A DNA stretch of 64,000 bases from Enterocytospora artemiae (GCA_038659295.1 JASNGC010000003.1:310001-374000); one strand, 5' to 3'. Shown: positions 8,650 to 18,497, counted from the first letter of the stretch. Notes: generated by a model from the sequence alone, not told the origin. A program made the numbers and translations.

Positions 8650-9195
8650 ATGCGAATTTCCTCTAAGTATAAGAAGATCCTCCGTACCAATAGTTCTCAG
8701 CTTTGCAATCTATTGTTATGTCTTGTTGTCTCCAACTCAGTGTGTGGTTTGTTGTTTTACTTCAAACTGAATCTTAGGATTTTCCTGAAATATTCAATTC
8801 CTGAAATAATAGGTCTTTTCTTATTGCAACGTATAATAATCCCCAAGGTAGAATATATTGAAGCAAAAGATGGTGATAAATGTGACTTCACTGACGAATG
8901 TAGTACAATGTCAAAGAAAAAACCATCCAGGGGCTTTCTCAGTTGTATGAGAGGTTTGGTTAATAATTACGAGTGCCTCAATGACAAAACCTGCAAGATT
9001 GTTTCTGTGAGAAGTTTTACTGACGGTGGTCTACCCTCATTCTACCTGGATTGTATTCTGTTCGGCTCCATTATGAAATTCCTTCGTCCATGGAGTTCAT
9101 ACAGTGTTGTTGTGTTTATTATAGGAATATTTCTTTCAGCATTCAACGAAGTATTTTATAAGCCATATGCTGCATTGAATAAATTAAAAAAATAA
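8650..9195 (+). CDS. SND2/TMEM208-like ER membrane protein
   Basis: The 181-residue protein has about four hydrophobic segments, in two pairs, separated by a cysteine-rich hydrophilic stretch (about residues 78-118). The start resembles TMEM208/SND2, a component of the SRP-independent ER targeting route: RTNSSQLCNLLLCLVVSNSV against the family N-x-RQLKNLHLTLIVSN. GGLPSFYLDCILFGSIMKFL is in the place of the family's GLTEYMFDVIYLTW. AACCC abuts the ATG. The cysteine-rich middle (KCDFTDEC, LSCMRG, YECLNDKTC) is unusual for the family. The assignment rests on short similarities. Confidence 0.45.
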   Translation: MRISSKYKKILRTNSSQLCNLLLCLVVSNSVCGLLFYFKLNLRIFLKYSIPEIIGLFLLQRIIIPKVEYIEAKDGDKCDFTDECSTMSKKKPSRGFLSCMRGLVNNYECLNDKTCKIVSVRSFTDGGLPSFYLDCILFGSIMKFLRPWSSYSVVVFIIGIFLSAFNEVFYKPYAALNKLKK

Positions 9196-9501
9196 ATCTT
9201 ACTAAGAAGAGATTTTCAACGGATATTTGTTTGATAAGATTTTTGTTGGACGAATACTATCGAATCGATAGCATCTTCAAAACACGTGTGTATTAATACA
9301 CGGAAAGATAGTTTTTTGTCCAAGGCATCATCTTGGCAGTAGAATAAATTGGCAAATACCCAGGATTATCTGAACATTGATAACCGATCTATTTCGTTGT
9401 GAAAAGTTAATCTATCATAGTCTCATCATCTTTCCTATTTTGGACGTTTCAATGTATTTATTTACTCTTATTAAAATATTTTTTATGAACATCATCACAC
9501 A
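9196..9501. other. Spacer with two short palindromes upstream of the antiporter gene
   Basis: The spacer holds an inverted repeat CTATCGA-A-TCGATAG at 9257-9271 and a perfect palindrome GTGTATTAATACAC at 9288-9301, which overlaps ACACGTGT at 9282-9289. No ORF is supported. Confidence 0.5.
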
Positions 9502-10929
9502 ATGGACGATCTGATAAAACTTATCTTTGCCTCTTCATTTTTTATATTGTTCTACTCCATGGTTGGAAAGTATGTCAGAAATACCCTAAATTTAACAGAT
9601 CCCATGATTACAATAGCCTACGGAATGGTAATTGGCCATCATGGTCTCTCCATACTGAATACTCACTATGTTTATTCCAAATTGATTGTCTTGAATTTTT
9701 CCAAGCTGGTTCTATGCCTTCAAACCATGAGCATCGCATTAAGTATTCCCAAAAAATACCTGAAAATAGATTTTCTAAAATCAAACTTAAAACCCCTTTC
9801 GAATTTGATCTTTACTATTGGATTTCTGAAGTGTTCCTGTACATTTCTCCTGCTTAAGCTTACAACACACTTCAATGCAAGCACAGCCTGGGCCTTAAGT
9901 GCTGCATTGACCCCAACAGACCCAATTCTAAGTTCTAGCATCATCAGAGGCGAGTTTTCGAGGAAGAATGTGCCTGAAAAATTGAAGCATCTACTAAATG
10001 CTGAGTCTGGAATAAATGATGGGATAGGAATTATATTGCTGTATATTTCATTGGATATAATGAGACACCTTACAGAAGAAGACAAAGCGATTTCTAAGGG
10101 CGGATATCTATTCTCCAGTGGTTACAAGCTCGCCATCCTTCTAGAAAATTACCTATTTCACACAATTTTTGTCAAACTGCTCATAAGTGCTGCTATAGGC
10201 TGCATTCTGGGATCTATTACCAGAATTATTGCTAAACTAAGCTATAAAAGGCAGCTTATCAATTCAGATATTTTACTGATTCATACATTTTCCTTGACTG
10301 CCCTGTCTCTCTCAATCATGACATTTATTAATGGCTCTGAACTAATCTGTATATTCTTTTGTGGAATTTATCTTAATCTTGATGAATGGTACACTACAAC
10401 AAAGATATCCGATGTTATCGAAAATGCATTTACAAATTCACTTTTTGTCTTTCTAGGGTCTAGAGTTGACTTTTATAGATTCTCCCCCAGGATGTTCTTG
10501 GTCTGTTTTATTATCTTGTTTATCAGACCTGTGCTGGTATATCTGTGCAGGAACATCATCAGAATAAATATCCATGCAGGAACTAATTATTTGGCTGGCA
10601 GAAATAGTATAGTAAGCACTGTCTACAACGGCCATTCTACTGATGAGATGAATAGCTACCAAGTACACAGTGATACAGAAAATATCAGTTCTCACACTCT
10701 AACGGATGTACAATCAACAAAAACAAGGGAAGCATTGTTTATTGGTTGGTTTGGACCGATAGGTGTTGGTGCAATATATTATAGTCTTCTGTATGATTGT
10801 AAAGTGGAAGCCCTTACTGTCGATTATGCCATGTGTGCAGTGCTTTTAAGTATACTACTCCATGGTCTATCTGTACCTACATATATTTTATTTAAAAAGT
10901 TAGATGAGGGACAGTTCGCACATAGATAA
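9502..10929 (+). CDS. Na+/H+ antiporter, CPA1 type, related to fungal NHA1
   Basis: The 475-residue polytopic membrane protein (about 12 hydrophobic spans) exchanges protons for Na+ or K+. Key blocks are ALSAALTPTDPILSSSII (family ALTPTDPVLA-x-SIV), EKLKHLLNAESGINDGIGII with the ND pair of the ion-binding site, and a long cytosolic loop near residues 360-405 before the last two spans. The pattern after LTPTDP, with GEFSRKNVPEKLKHLL, is closest to the fungal plasma-membrane NHA1/SOD2 group. The long C-terminal tail of yeast NHA1 is missing. No C-run precedes the ATG. It may serve ion balance in the spore or in the host cell. Confidence 0.85.
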   Translation: MDDLIKLIFASSFFILFYSMVGKYVRNTLNLTDPMITIAYGMVIGHHGLSILNTHYVYSKLIVLNFSKLVLCLQTMSIALSIPKKYLKIDFLKSNLKPLSNLIFTIGFLKCSCTFLLLKLTTHFNASTAWALSAALTPTDPILSSSIIRGEFSRKNVPEKLKHLLNAESGINDGIGIILLYISLDIMRHLTEEDKAISKGGYLFSSGYKLAILLENYLFHTIFVKLLISAAIGCILGSITRIIAKLSYKRQLINSDILLIHTFSLTALSLSIMTFINGSELICIFFCGIYLNLDEWYTTTKISDVIENAFTNSLFVFLGSRVDFYRFSPRMFLVCFIILFIRPVLVYLCRNIIRINIHAGTNYLAGRNSIVSTVYNGHSTDEMNSYQVHSDTENISSHTLTDVQSTKTREALFIGWFGPIGVGAIYYSLLYDCKVEALTVDYAMCAVLLSILLHGLSVPTYILFKKLDEGQFAHR

Positions 10930-11086
10930 ATTATTTTTTGAGATTAAGACAAACACATTAGCCCGTTCCAAGAGAACAACCTTTACAAATTTAATGTCAC
11001 TGAACACCATCCTAATGTATTTCTATAGATATCGCTTCTAATATTAGGGATTCTGTTGTTTTATACAAAATATTTTGTGTTTATTT

Positions 11087-12403
11087 ATGCATTGGTACCG
11101 AATAGAGAAAAAGCAATGTAGTTGCTATGGCAATCCATGTGTTTGTACGATTCCAAACTGTGAGTTGGTGAAGCAAGCTCGTACAATATTACAGATTATG
11201 GATTCCTTTGCAGCTATACACCATAAAGAAGTTTCTAGCACTGTGTCGACATGTTCACCTGAGTCGGCATTAGAAGATGATAAATCCGAAATAATCCTGC
11301 AAAACAACGGCGAATATGTTCAGGCCAAGTGTTATTTCAGAGCAGAATCTTGCTTGTACAAACAATTGTGCACTTCAGATAACTCTACGTTCCTGTACTC
11401 TCCCTCTGCAATGGGAAAATCTTCATCAATTATTTTCTTTACTGGGAATTTCAAATATGCCATAAAGGTAATCCGTAAGAATGAGTTTACCCTACTCTTG
11501 GACAAAAATCCCAGGTTCCTTGAATACTTCAAGTTAAATCCACAAAGCTATTTAGCAAAATACCTGGAGATTTATGAGTATAGAACAATTAAAACACAGG
11601 TAGAAAGAAAAAAAAGTGGAATGAGTGCAAGAATCATGAGTGCGAATTGTTGTAGCTTGCCACCTACTTCGGAAACTGTTTATTTTGTGGTGATGGAGAA
11701 TATATTTCAATCTATGCCTGATCACATATATGATCTGAAGGGATTGCATGTAAATAGAACACCGATAGAGGGTGTGAATTACAATATGGATATAAATATA
11801 CGGGGTATTTGTGAAGAACTCCTAGACAATAGCCTAAAAGATCAATGTAGTGGTAATATCAAGGAAAAATCAAGAAAGGCCTATTCCATTAAATGTGCCC
11901 ATGAAAACACATCCAACACCCATAGAGGAGCACCAGCCCCAAAAATAATTCCAAATCTACTTGTTGATCAACTCTTTAAAGATATTGATTTTTTAGCTGA
12001 ATTGAATATGATGGACTATTCCCTAATTATTGGAATTGTTAGAAGCAGCCAGGATATTAAAAGAGAGTTAAATAGAAGGTACAACTCTCCAGTTAGAAAT
12101 GCAGGGCTTAGTATGGTAGATAGGGTGAATGGAGAGGATGCTAGGCGTGAAACAAAAGATAGCAATATGCATGATAGTGTTCAATACCTTCAGAATTGTT
12201 CTAAAAGTAGAGCTGATGGCAGTATAATTAACATTTCGTTTGGAATTGTTGATACCTTGACAGTATTTTCATTCAGAAAGCGTATTGAACGTCTCTGGAA
12301 TATGTTAACATGTAACTGCGAAGGGTCTGCAGTAAATCCAGAAATGTATAAAAACAGATTTAAGGAAATGATTGAAAATATGGCAAAACAAAAAACTGAT
12401 TGA
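11087..12403 (+). CDS. Phosphatidylinositol-phosphate 5-kinase (MSS4/PIP5K family)
   Basis: The 438-residue protein makes PI(4,5)P2 from PI4P at membranes. It has a cysteine-rich N-terminus (QCSCYGNPCVCTIPNC), then the kinase fold. GKSSSIIFFTGNFKYAIKVI holds the glycine-rich loop and catalytic lysine. NPQSYLAKYLEIYEYR, VYFVVMENIF, YDLKGLHVNR, LNMMDYSLIIGI and the metal-binding GIVDTLTVFSFRKRIE (family GIID) follow in order, and it closes with AVNPEMYKNRFKEMI. The first in-frame ATG is at 11087; there is no C-run. It is much shorter than yeast MSS4 but keeps the whole catalytic core. A polar insert lies between DYSLIIG and GIVD. Confidence 0.85.
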   Translation: MHWYRIEKKQCSCYGNPCVCTIPNCELVKQARTILQIMDSFAAIHHKEVSSTVSTCSPESALEDDKSEIILQNNGEYVQAKCYFRAESCLYKQLCTSDNSTFLYSPSAMGKSSSIIFFTGNFKYAIKVIRKNEFTLLLDKNPRFLEYFKLNPQSYLAKYLEIYEYRTIKTQVERKKSGMSARIMSANCCSLPPTSETVYFVVMENIFQSMPDHIYDLKGLHVNRTPIEGVNYNMDINIRGICEELLDNSLKDQCSGNIKEKSRKAYSIKCAHENTSNTHRGAPAPKIIPNLLVDQLFKDIDFLAELNMMDYSLIIGIVRSSQDIKRELNRRYNSPVRNAGLSMVDRVNGEDARRETKDSNMHDSVQYLQNCSKSRADGSIINISFGIVDTLTVFSFRKRIERLWNMLTCNCEGSAVNPEMYKNRFKEMIENMAKQKTD

Positions 12404-12822
12404 ATAGCATTAACATAGTTGTAAACTTGCGATATTATGCACACACTACCCTGCAGATATGTCTGGAAAATACAAATGGTTTTTATAGCGGACATTATCC
12501 AAATCCAAATTATCAAAATTTCCCTTAATATATGAGCAAATAAAAGTCTATCTCTGAAATGTTTTTCCTGCAGTTAAACTTCTAGATTATCATTATTTAA
12601 CAAAATTTCAACAATATATTTGAAATGACCAGCATTGGGTATCAAATGCATCAAATTAAAACTATACATCTTCCGTTTTTGAGAACACTCTTTGGAATTG
12701 CATCTGCTATTAATCACCACTCGTCTTCTAACAATATTTTATGTTCAATGGAAATAGTTTTTTGATGTAAATATTCAGCTTTTTAATTTATAGACATAGT
12801 ATTTATTGTTTTACTTATATTC
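12404..12822. other. Spacer between convergent genes
   Basis: AT-rich region between convergent gene ends. No supported ORF, RNA or repeat was seen. Confidence 0.5.
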
Positions 12823-13014
12823 TTACAGAGTATAAACCACATAATCCCTTGGATGTTTTGACTCTTCATCAAGGTTCTTTCTATTTATTTGTTTTAGCAA
12901 TCTATCGAAGTCCTTCCTATTCCTTAATAAGCTGAGGTAAACAGAAATCGTGAAAATAATAAGAAAGGAAAGCTGAATTACACAAGCGATTTTCAAAGCA
13001 GAGTGTGGATTCAT
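12823..13014 (-). CDS. Small single-pass membrane protein, unknown
   Basis: A 63-residue protein with one hydrophobic span (about residues 10-30, ACVIQLSFLIIFTISVYLSL) followed by a charged tail (RNRKDFDRLLKQINRKN). An in-frame ATG lies 9 codons upstream, but the sequence ACCCTCAG immediately before the ATG at 13014 is the start signal used elsewhere, so the shorter form is preferred. The layout (short N-terminus, one span, basic cytosolic tail) suggests a tail- or signal-anchored subunit of an ER or mitosomal complex. I do not recognise the family. Confidence 0.55.
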   Translation of the reverse strand: MNPHSALKIACVIQLSFLIIFTISVYLSLLRNRKDFDRLLKQINRKNLDEESKHPRDYVVYTL

Positions 13015-13318
13015 CTGAGGGTAAAGAAACAAAAAATTCATATCAAAATATTGGAATTGGTAACAAACACAAGGTTGTTAACCACCCAAATATGGCAAAA
13101 GATTGTACTCCCTATGTAGTATCCTGCATATTACTAAAAATAATTTTGGTTATTAACTACATATGAGTATTGGCATCTTCTAAGTCATATTTATGAGGTA
13201 TTTTGTAATTGGGGATGCTCATAGTTGCTAGATGTACAGACTTAGAATGGTGAATTCTTCTTCAATGTATTGATTCTTGGCATTATTAGTCCTCATACCC
13301 CCATGCTGCAAATGTAAA
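13015..13318. other. Spacer between minus-strand genes
   Basis: AT-rich. No feature is recognised. Confidence 0.5.
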
Positions 13319-14476
13319 TCAATTATGCATTGATTCATCTTTCCAGCGACCTATCATCCTGTCTTTCTTCGTAAATAATTCTACCAAAAACTCTCTTCTC
13401 TTGCTTTCTTCGTCTAGATAGTAAAACTCTCTATGGATCCGCAGCTTGTATGCCTTGTTTCCAATTATGAAATCTAATCCAGAAGGTGTTGTATTCTTAT
13501 ACCAAATGGTAAGATCAATTAGGCTAGATGGCGTAAAAGTCTCTTCCACCGTATCATCCCTAATTTCAGGCAAAGAATTACCTCGGTCTGCTATTTCTGA
13601 TGCCATTTCTAAGTATCCTTTTACTCTGGGATATAATATATTATTCATCTCCGTTAGTCCTTCTTTTCTGCAATATTTTATGGATTCAGCGTGCTTTTTT
13701 TCCGTAAATCGAGTCCCCTCCGGAAATATCACAAAGCAGTAGGGAATACTCAACATAATACATTCGCGGATGACCTTCCTAATATGTTTGGCATCCTTAT
13801 TATAGTTTCTACATAAAACCAACATATTTGCCAACGAACAGATCTGATAGAAAATAGGAACAAACTTCAAGGAATCTTTGAAGGTATACTTGCAGTGGGC
13901 CATAAACCTTGGATTACGAATATTATTTGTTATGGGCGTGTCTGTCGTGCAAGTTATACCGTTTGCTAAGTAATTTGTTATCAAAAAATCTGATGAAGCC
14001 AGATGGTTAGAGACCATCAAGCTACAAGGCATGGCACAATTGGCTAATTTCATTTGCCTTCCTGTTCTGGGCCCCTCATTGTTTATTTCTACCTCGACTG
14101 TTTCTAAAAATAACTTCTCAGAAAGTATCCATCCAAAATAACACAATCTGGAGGCAAATGCAATAGACCCACGAACAGAAAATAGACGGATTAGTAAGGT
14201 AACTCCCATCAATGGAATCAAGATTATGAAATATAGAACTATCAAGCACGAAATTAGTATTTTATACCATCGACGAGATTTTGGAATATTAGTAACAATA
14301 TATGATGGACTATTGGATATGCCATTGATATAGTGTTCATCGGATTTTTTAGATTCACCGCCGTCTACCGTTTTGGAAATTTCTCTAATTATACTTTTTT
14401 CTGATATTTTCTCATCCATATTATCTTCAACCAAATCATTCACCACGGACTCTTGTTCCTTAGAAAAGCTGCTCAT
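13319..14476 (-). CDS. Membrane-bound glycerolipid acyltransferase (PlsC/LPAAT-like)
   Basis: The 385-residue protein is expected to acylate lysophosphatidic acid or another lysophospholipid at the ER. It has a polar N-terminus, a hydrophobic span near residues 70-100 (KILISCLIVLYFIILIPLMG and following), the catalytic NH-x4-D motif (NHLASSD), the FPEGTRF substrate motif, and between them FMAHCKYTFKDSLKFVP. The order and spacing fit the CST26/LCLAT1 and AGPAT3-5 branch. A longer frame begins 17 codons upstream, but CCCC lies 3 bases before the ATG at 14476. The exact acyl acceptor cannot be read from sequence. Confidence 0.82.
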   Translation of the reverse strand: MSSFSKEQESVVNDLVEDNMDEKISEKSIIREISKTVDGGESKKSDEHYINGISNSPSYIVTNIPKSRRWYKILISCLIVLYFIILIPLMGVTLLIRLFSVRGSIAFASRLCYFGWILSEKLFLETVEVEINNEGPRTGRQMKLANCAMPCSLMVSNHLASSDFLITNYLANGITCTTDTPITNNIRNPRFMAHCKYTFKDSLKFVPIFYQICSLANMLVLCRNYNKDAKHIRKVIRECIMLSIPYCFVIFPEGTRFTEKKHAESIKYCRKEGLTEMNNILYPRVKGYLEMASEIADRGNSLPEIRDDTVEETFTPSSLIDLTIWYKNTTPSGLDFIIGNKAYKLRIHREFYYLDEESKRREFLVELFTKKDRMIGRWKDESMHN

Positions 14477-14899
14477 TATGGGGTAATTTTTATTAGAAAG
14501 AATAAGTGTTGTTAATAAAAATATCAAATAGTTAAAAAATACATAACATTGATATTGGACCCAACCAGGGCTACTATTTTACTATTTTGTTTGCTACTAC
14601 AAGTAACAACAGGAATATCGAGTACCTTTGTGCATTTTCCTATTCTGTTGTTGTTTACAGAAAAATATTCAAAGTCTAGAAAATTTAAAGTGCATTCATT
14701 ACCTGATTACTGTCATATTTCCCTCCAAATGTAAATTAACAAACAAAATTAAATCACGAATTCTATCCAACAAGCACATATTTTACCACAAATAAACAAA
14801 GTATCAGAACTATTGTGCCTATCAGTATGAATTTGTGGATATGGTATCAGAGAGGGAATTCATCTCCAAGCATTTAGTCTTTAATGCTAAAAGCTCCCA
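14477..14899. other. Spacer between divergent genes
   Basis: AT-rich. One ORF here (14549-14734) has only a TTG start and is not accepted. Confidence 0.45.
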
Positions 14900-15085
14900 A
14901 TGATTTTTCCTTATCAATATTGGATTTCTTTCATCTCAGCCATTATGTTTCTTTTAATTGCTCCTTTTCCTTGCCACTCCTTTATTGTTTACCTTAATTT
15001 GATCAATCTTTTAAATTATTTATTAATCTTCAGCAGCCCCTTAAATGCCACTCTGCTTAAAGAAGATCGAAGCAGCAATTACTAA
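14900..15085 (+). CDS. Possible small two-span membrane protein overlapping the next gene
   Basis: This is a 61-codon ORF with CCC at 14896-14898, one base before its ATG, which is the usual start signal here. The product is strongly hydrophobic: two spans (about residues 7-23 and 27-46) and a short charged tail. Size and topology are reminiscent of the small V-ATPase subunit e, but no diagnostic residues are clear. Its last 41 bases overlap the start of the next gene, in another frame. The C-run and hydrophobic pattern favour a real gene; small size and overlap argue against it. Confidence 0.35.
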   Translation: MIFPYQYWISFISAIMFLLIAPFPCHSFIVYLNLINLLNYLLIFSSPLNATLLKEDRSSNY

Positions 15086-15743
15086 GATGGATCATACATA
15101 CGATGCCAATTTCGGAGAGTGGATTCAAAATGAAAATAACTGTAAAATAGTAGGAACTCACATCCGCAAGTATATTAGTCATTACAAAGACTCTGATTTC
15201 ATCACCGTGGTAAAATGGATTGTAAAGGACTGGACATTGAAGGGAATAATCCTATTTGCTAAAAAACTCATAATTGATGATTTGTTTGAAATCGAAGCAA
15301 ATGGCATGAAAAGCAAAACATCCAATGTTAAAACCAGTCCACTTGCCGATACCCATGGAAATAAAAGTAACCATTTAGGTTCTAGAAATATAAGCAATAC
15401 CCATTACATCAATCTTTCCGAGTTATCGAATAATTCAGTCTATCGGTCGAAACTCAAAATTTTGAGTGGCTTGATTTACACGTGGAATCCAATTTTCATA
15501 TCGGAATTCCTGCTGGCTGCAACCACGGAATTTTCTCTTGAGGAAAAATGCGAATTCTACTTCCGTATTTTGGATGTTTTTGATGCGAAGAAATTGTCTG
15601 AAATACTTTCTCAAATGGAAAATAAAACTGATTTGACCACAAGAGATGCTATGATTGAAAGATTTAGACAGAATATTTACAAGGATACTGAAGATAAATG
15701 GAAAAGAACCAACAGCTTGACAGATGCATTCAATCTGATATAG
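15045..15743 (+). CDS. Unknown alpha-helical protein
   Basis: A 232-residue protein I do not recognise. CCCC followed by TTAA precedes the ATG at 15045, which marks this as the start; a second in-frame Met follows 14 codons later. It has a helical N-terminal half (about residues 20-85), a low-complexity Ser/Asn/Thr linker (about 90-135), and a second helical block (LKILSGLIYTWNPIFISEFL and EEKCEFYFRILDVFD) ending with a charged segment. No membrane span or catalytic motif is visible. Confidence 0.7.
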   Translation: MPLCLKKIEAAITKMDHTYDANFGEWIQNENNCKIVGTHIRKYISHYKDSDFITVVKWIVKDWTLKGIILFAKKLIIDDLFEIEANGMKSKTSNVKTSPLADTHGNKSNHLGSRNISNTHYINLSELSNNSVYRSKLKILSGLIYTWNPIFISEFLLAATTEFSLEEKCEFYFRILDVFDAKKLSEILSQMENKTDLTTRDAMIERFRQNIYKDTEDKWKRTNSLTDAFNLI

Positions 15744-15981
15744 AAAATAATAAAATGTATATAAAAGAAGAAGTAGGTATTATAAAATGTTTTTATTAAT
15801 TGGGATGGAAGCGTTAGTAGCTTTCTATGCTACTGAAGACATCTGTTGTTTTTGTACAAAATATCTAATATATTACACAGTAGTTTCACAATATTGAGAA
15901 GCTATTATAGAAACAAAGCTTTTGAAAGCTGATCACGTCCAAAAACCTAGTCTCACTTAAATCTATTTTTAAGCCCTTTTC

Positions 15982-16851
15982 ATGCCCAACCTTGTGCCCT
16001 CGATTTTTCCCTCTGGTTCTCCCCTGAGCAAGTACACAGACTTGGAGAAAATCCAGAATCTTGAATACTCTGTAGATGGATCCTGTATTTCTTATAACAC
16101 GTCAGACAGATTAAATCTCCTTTCTAACCTCGGTACACTGAAAAATATCATTACAATACAGATTGACACATACAAATTCTTTACAAAGAATACCATAATT
16201 TATGCCAGAGGCCCAGACATGTATTATTTAAGTGTGTATGACAACAAATGCATGAAGATTATGCCTGGAAAACCTCTTTTGCAGAATAATATCAGGAGCA
16301 TTTCTATAGATTGTGTATCAGATACCATAATGGGGACCTCTATTTCTAATGTGTCTCTCTGGGATATTAGAATGAACAATCCCATAAAAAGAATTCCTTG
16401 TAGTGATTCTATAGCATGTCTCTCAACTTCGACAGATTATGCCATTGCGAACTGCTGCTTCATTAAAATATTTGATCGTAGGAATGATTTTGGAGTGAAG
16501 GTCCAAAAACAAATCCCTGACAACTCCTATAAAAAGATCGGTTATTCTGCAGACAATTCAATAATCAATTTGCAAACGAATAGCGAACATACCTTTTTAA
16601 ATAGCGATGGGGATTTTATCAATAATATAGGAATGGAACATGAAAATGACGGTGATCTTACGGCAGATTCTAAGTATCTTATATGTAACAGTAGAAAATG
16701 GGTCTTTGCATACAGAATTTCCGATAGGAAGAAAGTAGGGAGTATGGAAACACCTAACCTTGAGACCAAAATGATTCGGACAAATCCAAGTGGAAATCAA
16801 ATGGCAGTTGGATCTGAAAATGAAATACGATTGTTTGATTTGTGCAAATAA
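15982..16851 (+). CDS. SWD2/WDR82-like WD40 protein
   Basis: The 289-residue beta-propeller resembles SWD2, a shared subunit of the COMPASS H3K4 methyltransferase and the cleavage and polyadenylation factor. The most telling block is YYLSVYDNKCMKIMPGKPLL, then IRSISIDCVSDTIMGTSISN and VSLWDIRM. It tracks the family sequence LSLHDNKYLRYF-x-GH, V-x-SLS-x-SP-x-DD-x-FLS-x-S and VRLWDLR. IKIFDRRNDFGVKVQK fits the next blade. Later blades are degenerate. An AGCCC run ends 7 bases before the ATG. Another seven-blade WD40 protein is possible. Confidence 0.6.
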   Translation: MPNLVPSIFPSGSPLSKYTDLEKIQNLEYSVDGSCISYNTSDRLNLLSNLGTLKNIITIQIDTYKFFTKNTIIYARGPDMYYLSVYDNKCMKIMPGKPLLQNNIRSISIDCVSDTIMGTSISNVSLWDIRMNNPIKRIPCSDSIACLSTSTDYAIANCCFIKIFDRRNDFGVKVQKQIPDNSYKKIGYSADNSIINLQTNSEHTFLNSDGDFINNIGMEHENDGDLTADSKYLICNSRKWVFAYRISDRKKVGSMETPNLETKMIRTNPSGNQMAVGSENEIRLFDLCK

Positions 16852-16982
16852 ACTATTGAAACGAAATCTCTCAGCAATCTTGGGGTAGATATAGAGGCAT
16901 TGGTTAGGCATTACTTTCCAATAAATCACGTGAACTGTAGAGAACCTAGCCAAAAATTTAGTGTTTGGAATAATCTCATTTA

Positions 16983-17414
16983 TTAATCTAACTCCTGAAG
17001 CTCATCTCTATTGCTGTCCAAATTGTCACAAACTGTTTTAGTTTCTCTATTTGTATCCTCATTGGTATCATTATGCCCTCCACGGTTCATACCAATCTTC
17101 TTGAGGTCTGATTCTACGTCCTTTGGTATTTTTTTCAAAATGTCATCTTGCTTAGCTATGGTTTCATTTCCTGTCACCACGAAGCACATATTTTTTTTTC
17201 CTCTTGTAATTGATTGAATATTTGGATGTTCAATGGTGTGAATTTCATCACCACACTTGAAAGAGCAGGTTTTAAGAATTGTTGGCGTCAGTGATCCCTT
17301 AAACCCATCTAAAACACTTTTTAGATTTACTTGGGGTGCGGAGGGCTTTGTTACTGGCCTTCTTATGTTTCCCACCCGCTTTGTTTCCTTGAAAATTTGA
17401 GATTTTCTGTCCAT
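16983..17414 (-). CDS. EGD1: Nascent polypeptide-associated complex beta subunit (BTF3/EGD1)
   Basis: NAC beta binds emerging chains at the ribosome exit tunnel. The 143-residue product begins MDRKSQIFKETKRVGNIRRP, which aligns with the family start M-N-x-EKL-x-KL-x2-VRIGGKG (the ribosome-binding basic patch). Its NAC domain has FKCGDEIHTIEHPNIQSI and MCFVVTGNETIAKQDDIL, the family's VIHF-x-NPKVQAS and TF-x-I-x-G-x2-E. A Met 14 codons upstream would give a longer frame, but the family start favours 17414. The acidic tail is typical. TAATAAA overlaps the stop. Its partner NAC alpha is not in this window. Confidence 0.75.
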   Translation of the reverse strand: MDRKSQIFKETKRVGNIRRPVTKPSAPQVNLKSVLDGFKGSLTPTILKTCSFKCGDEIHTIEHPNIQSITRGKKNMCFVVTGNETIAKQDDILKKIPKDVESDLKKIGMNRGGHNDTNEDTNRETKTVCDNLDSNRDELQELD

Positions 17415-17923
17415 CGGTAAATTTTTACAGAAATGAATAAATTTCATTGAAGACACTAAAAATGCTTTCCAGAAACCGACAGGTATTATTTACAGAATGG
17501 TTTCAATATTCTGGTGCAGGATTTCTAATATAAATTTAGACATTTATCCAATATTTATATTGTATAGAACTTAATAAATAGTTATTACTGTGTGGAATTG
17601 CACTATGAGAGAATTCCCTCTGTTAGAGTTATTATTAATCCTTGTTATTAGTTCTCCAGATGTATTGATAACATATTGAAGAAATAATAAATCTATCATG
17701 GAACATATATTAATGACTGTTATTTTTAGTATTTCCCGATAATAATGGGAATAGATTAGTAAAAGCTTCGCCAAAACTAAAAGGACAATATTCCAAATCG
17801 GGAAATCTTTGTTAGTATTGTTCATTAAACCATTATAGCATCTTGTAATCCGATCGAAGTCTTTCCCTTCTGAGAATATTTATGCATAAAGTGATCTTCA
17901 AAAGTTCTAATTTTTTATAGCCC
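17415..17923. other. Spacer between divergent genes
   Basis: AT-rich. A minus-strand ORF at 17571-17825 (84 codons, hydrophobic) has an ATG but no C-run signal and is not accepted. Confidence 0.4.
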
Positions 17924-18349
17924 ATGACTGATGCTTCACATGCAAGTGGATTCTTCGATAACATTTTTTCTGGGTTGAGTAATATTAAGAGTGATTCTCA
18001 TGTCTGTATGGTTATGATAGTTATCGTTCCGTTGGTGTTTTTCTACTCAATTTTATTGAGATATATGCCATATAGAGACTTTAAAGGTGATTTTAGCAGG
18101 AGGCATCTCGGCTGGTCTTGGATGCTTCTTTTCTTGGAGCTTATTTTCATATATCTATTTTTCAATTATACAAGATTACTTGAGCTTGTATTTATTTATG
18201 AGAAAGCGTTAATGCCACTAGTGATTTTCATTCCCATATATGCTATAGCCTGGTTCAATATTTTCTTTGCTTATGTATGGGTGCACTGTCTTGATGAGGT
18301 AGAAAAGGGGAGACTACAGGCTACACAATATAATGATAATTCGATTTAG
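17924..18349 (+). CDS. Small multi-span membrane protein, unknown
   Basis: A 141-residue protein with AGCCC abutting its ATG. A polar N-terminus of about 25 residues is followed by three or four hydrophobic segments (roughly 27-46, 64-92 and 95-122) and a short polar tail. FSRRHLGWSWMLLFLELI between the first two spans is the only distinctive stretch. AATAAA follows about 40 bases after the stop. No family is recognised; a small ER or Golgi membrane protein is plausible from the topology alone. Confidence 0.7.
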   Translation: MTDASHASGFFDNIFSGLSNIKSDSHVCMVMIVIVPLVFFYSILLRYMPYRDFKGDFSRRHLGWSWMLLFLELIFIYLFFNYTRLLELVFIYEKALMPLVIFIPIYAIAWFNIFFAYVWVHCLDEVEKGRLQATQYNDNSI

Positions 18350-18497
18350 AGTTGAGGAATATGTCGCATATTGTTGAATCATTATAAATAAACTATTTTA
18401 TTTCCTTTTTGTCAATTATTCTGGTTATATATAAGAAACCACTACGGAAAACTAGTTTTGAAGAGGAATATCATACAGCTTTCCTCTAACCCCCTCA

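Noticed and set aside
14549..14734. 61-codon hydrophobic ORF between the acyltransferase and the small membrane ORF
   Set aside because: It opens on TTG with no ATG, has no C-run at a start codon and no motif.
17571..17825. 84-codon hydrophobic minus-strand ORF
   Set aside because: No start signal; AT-rich composition gives hydrophobic chance ORFs.
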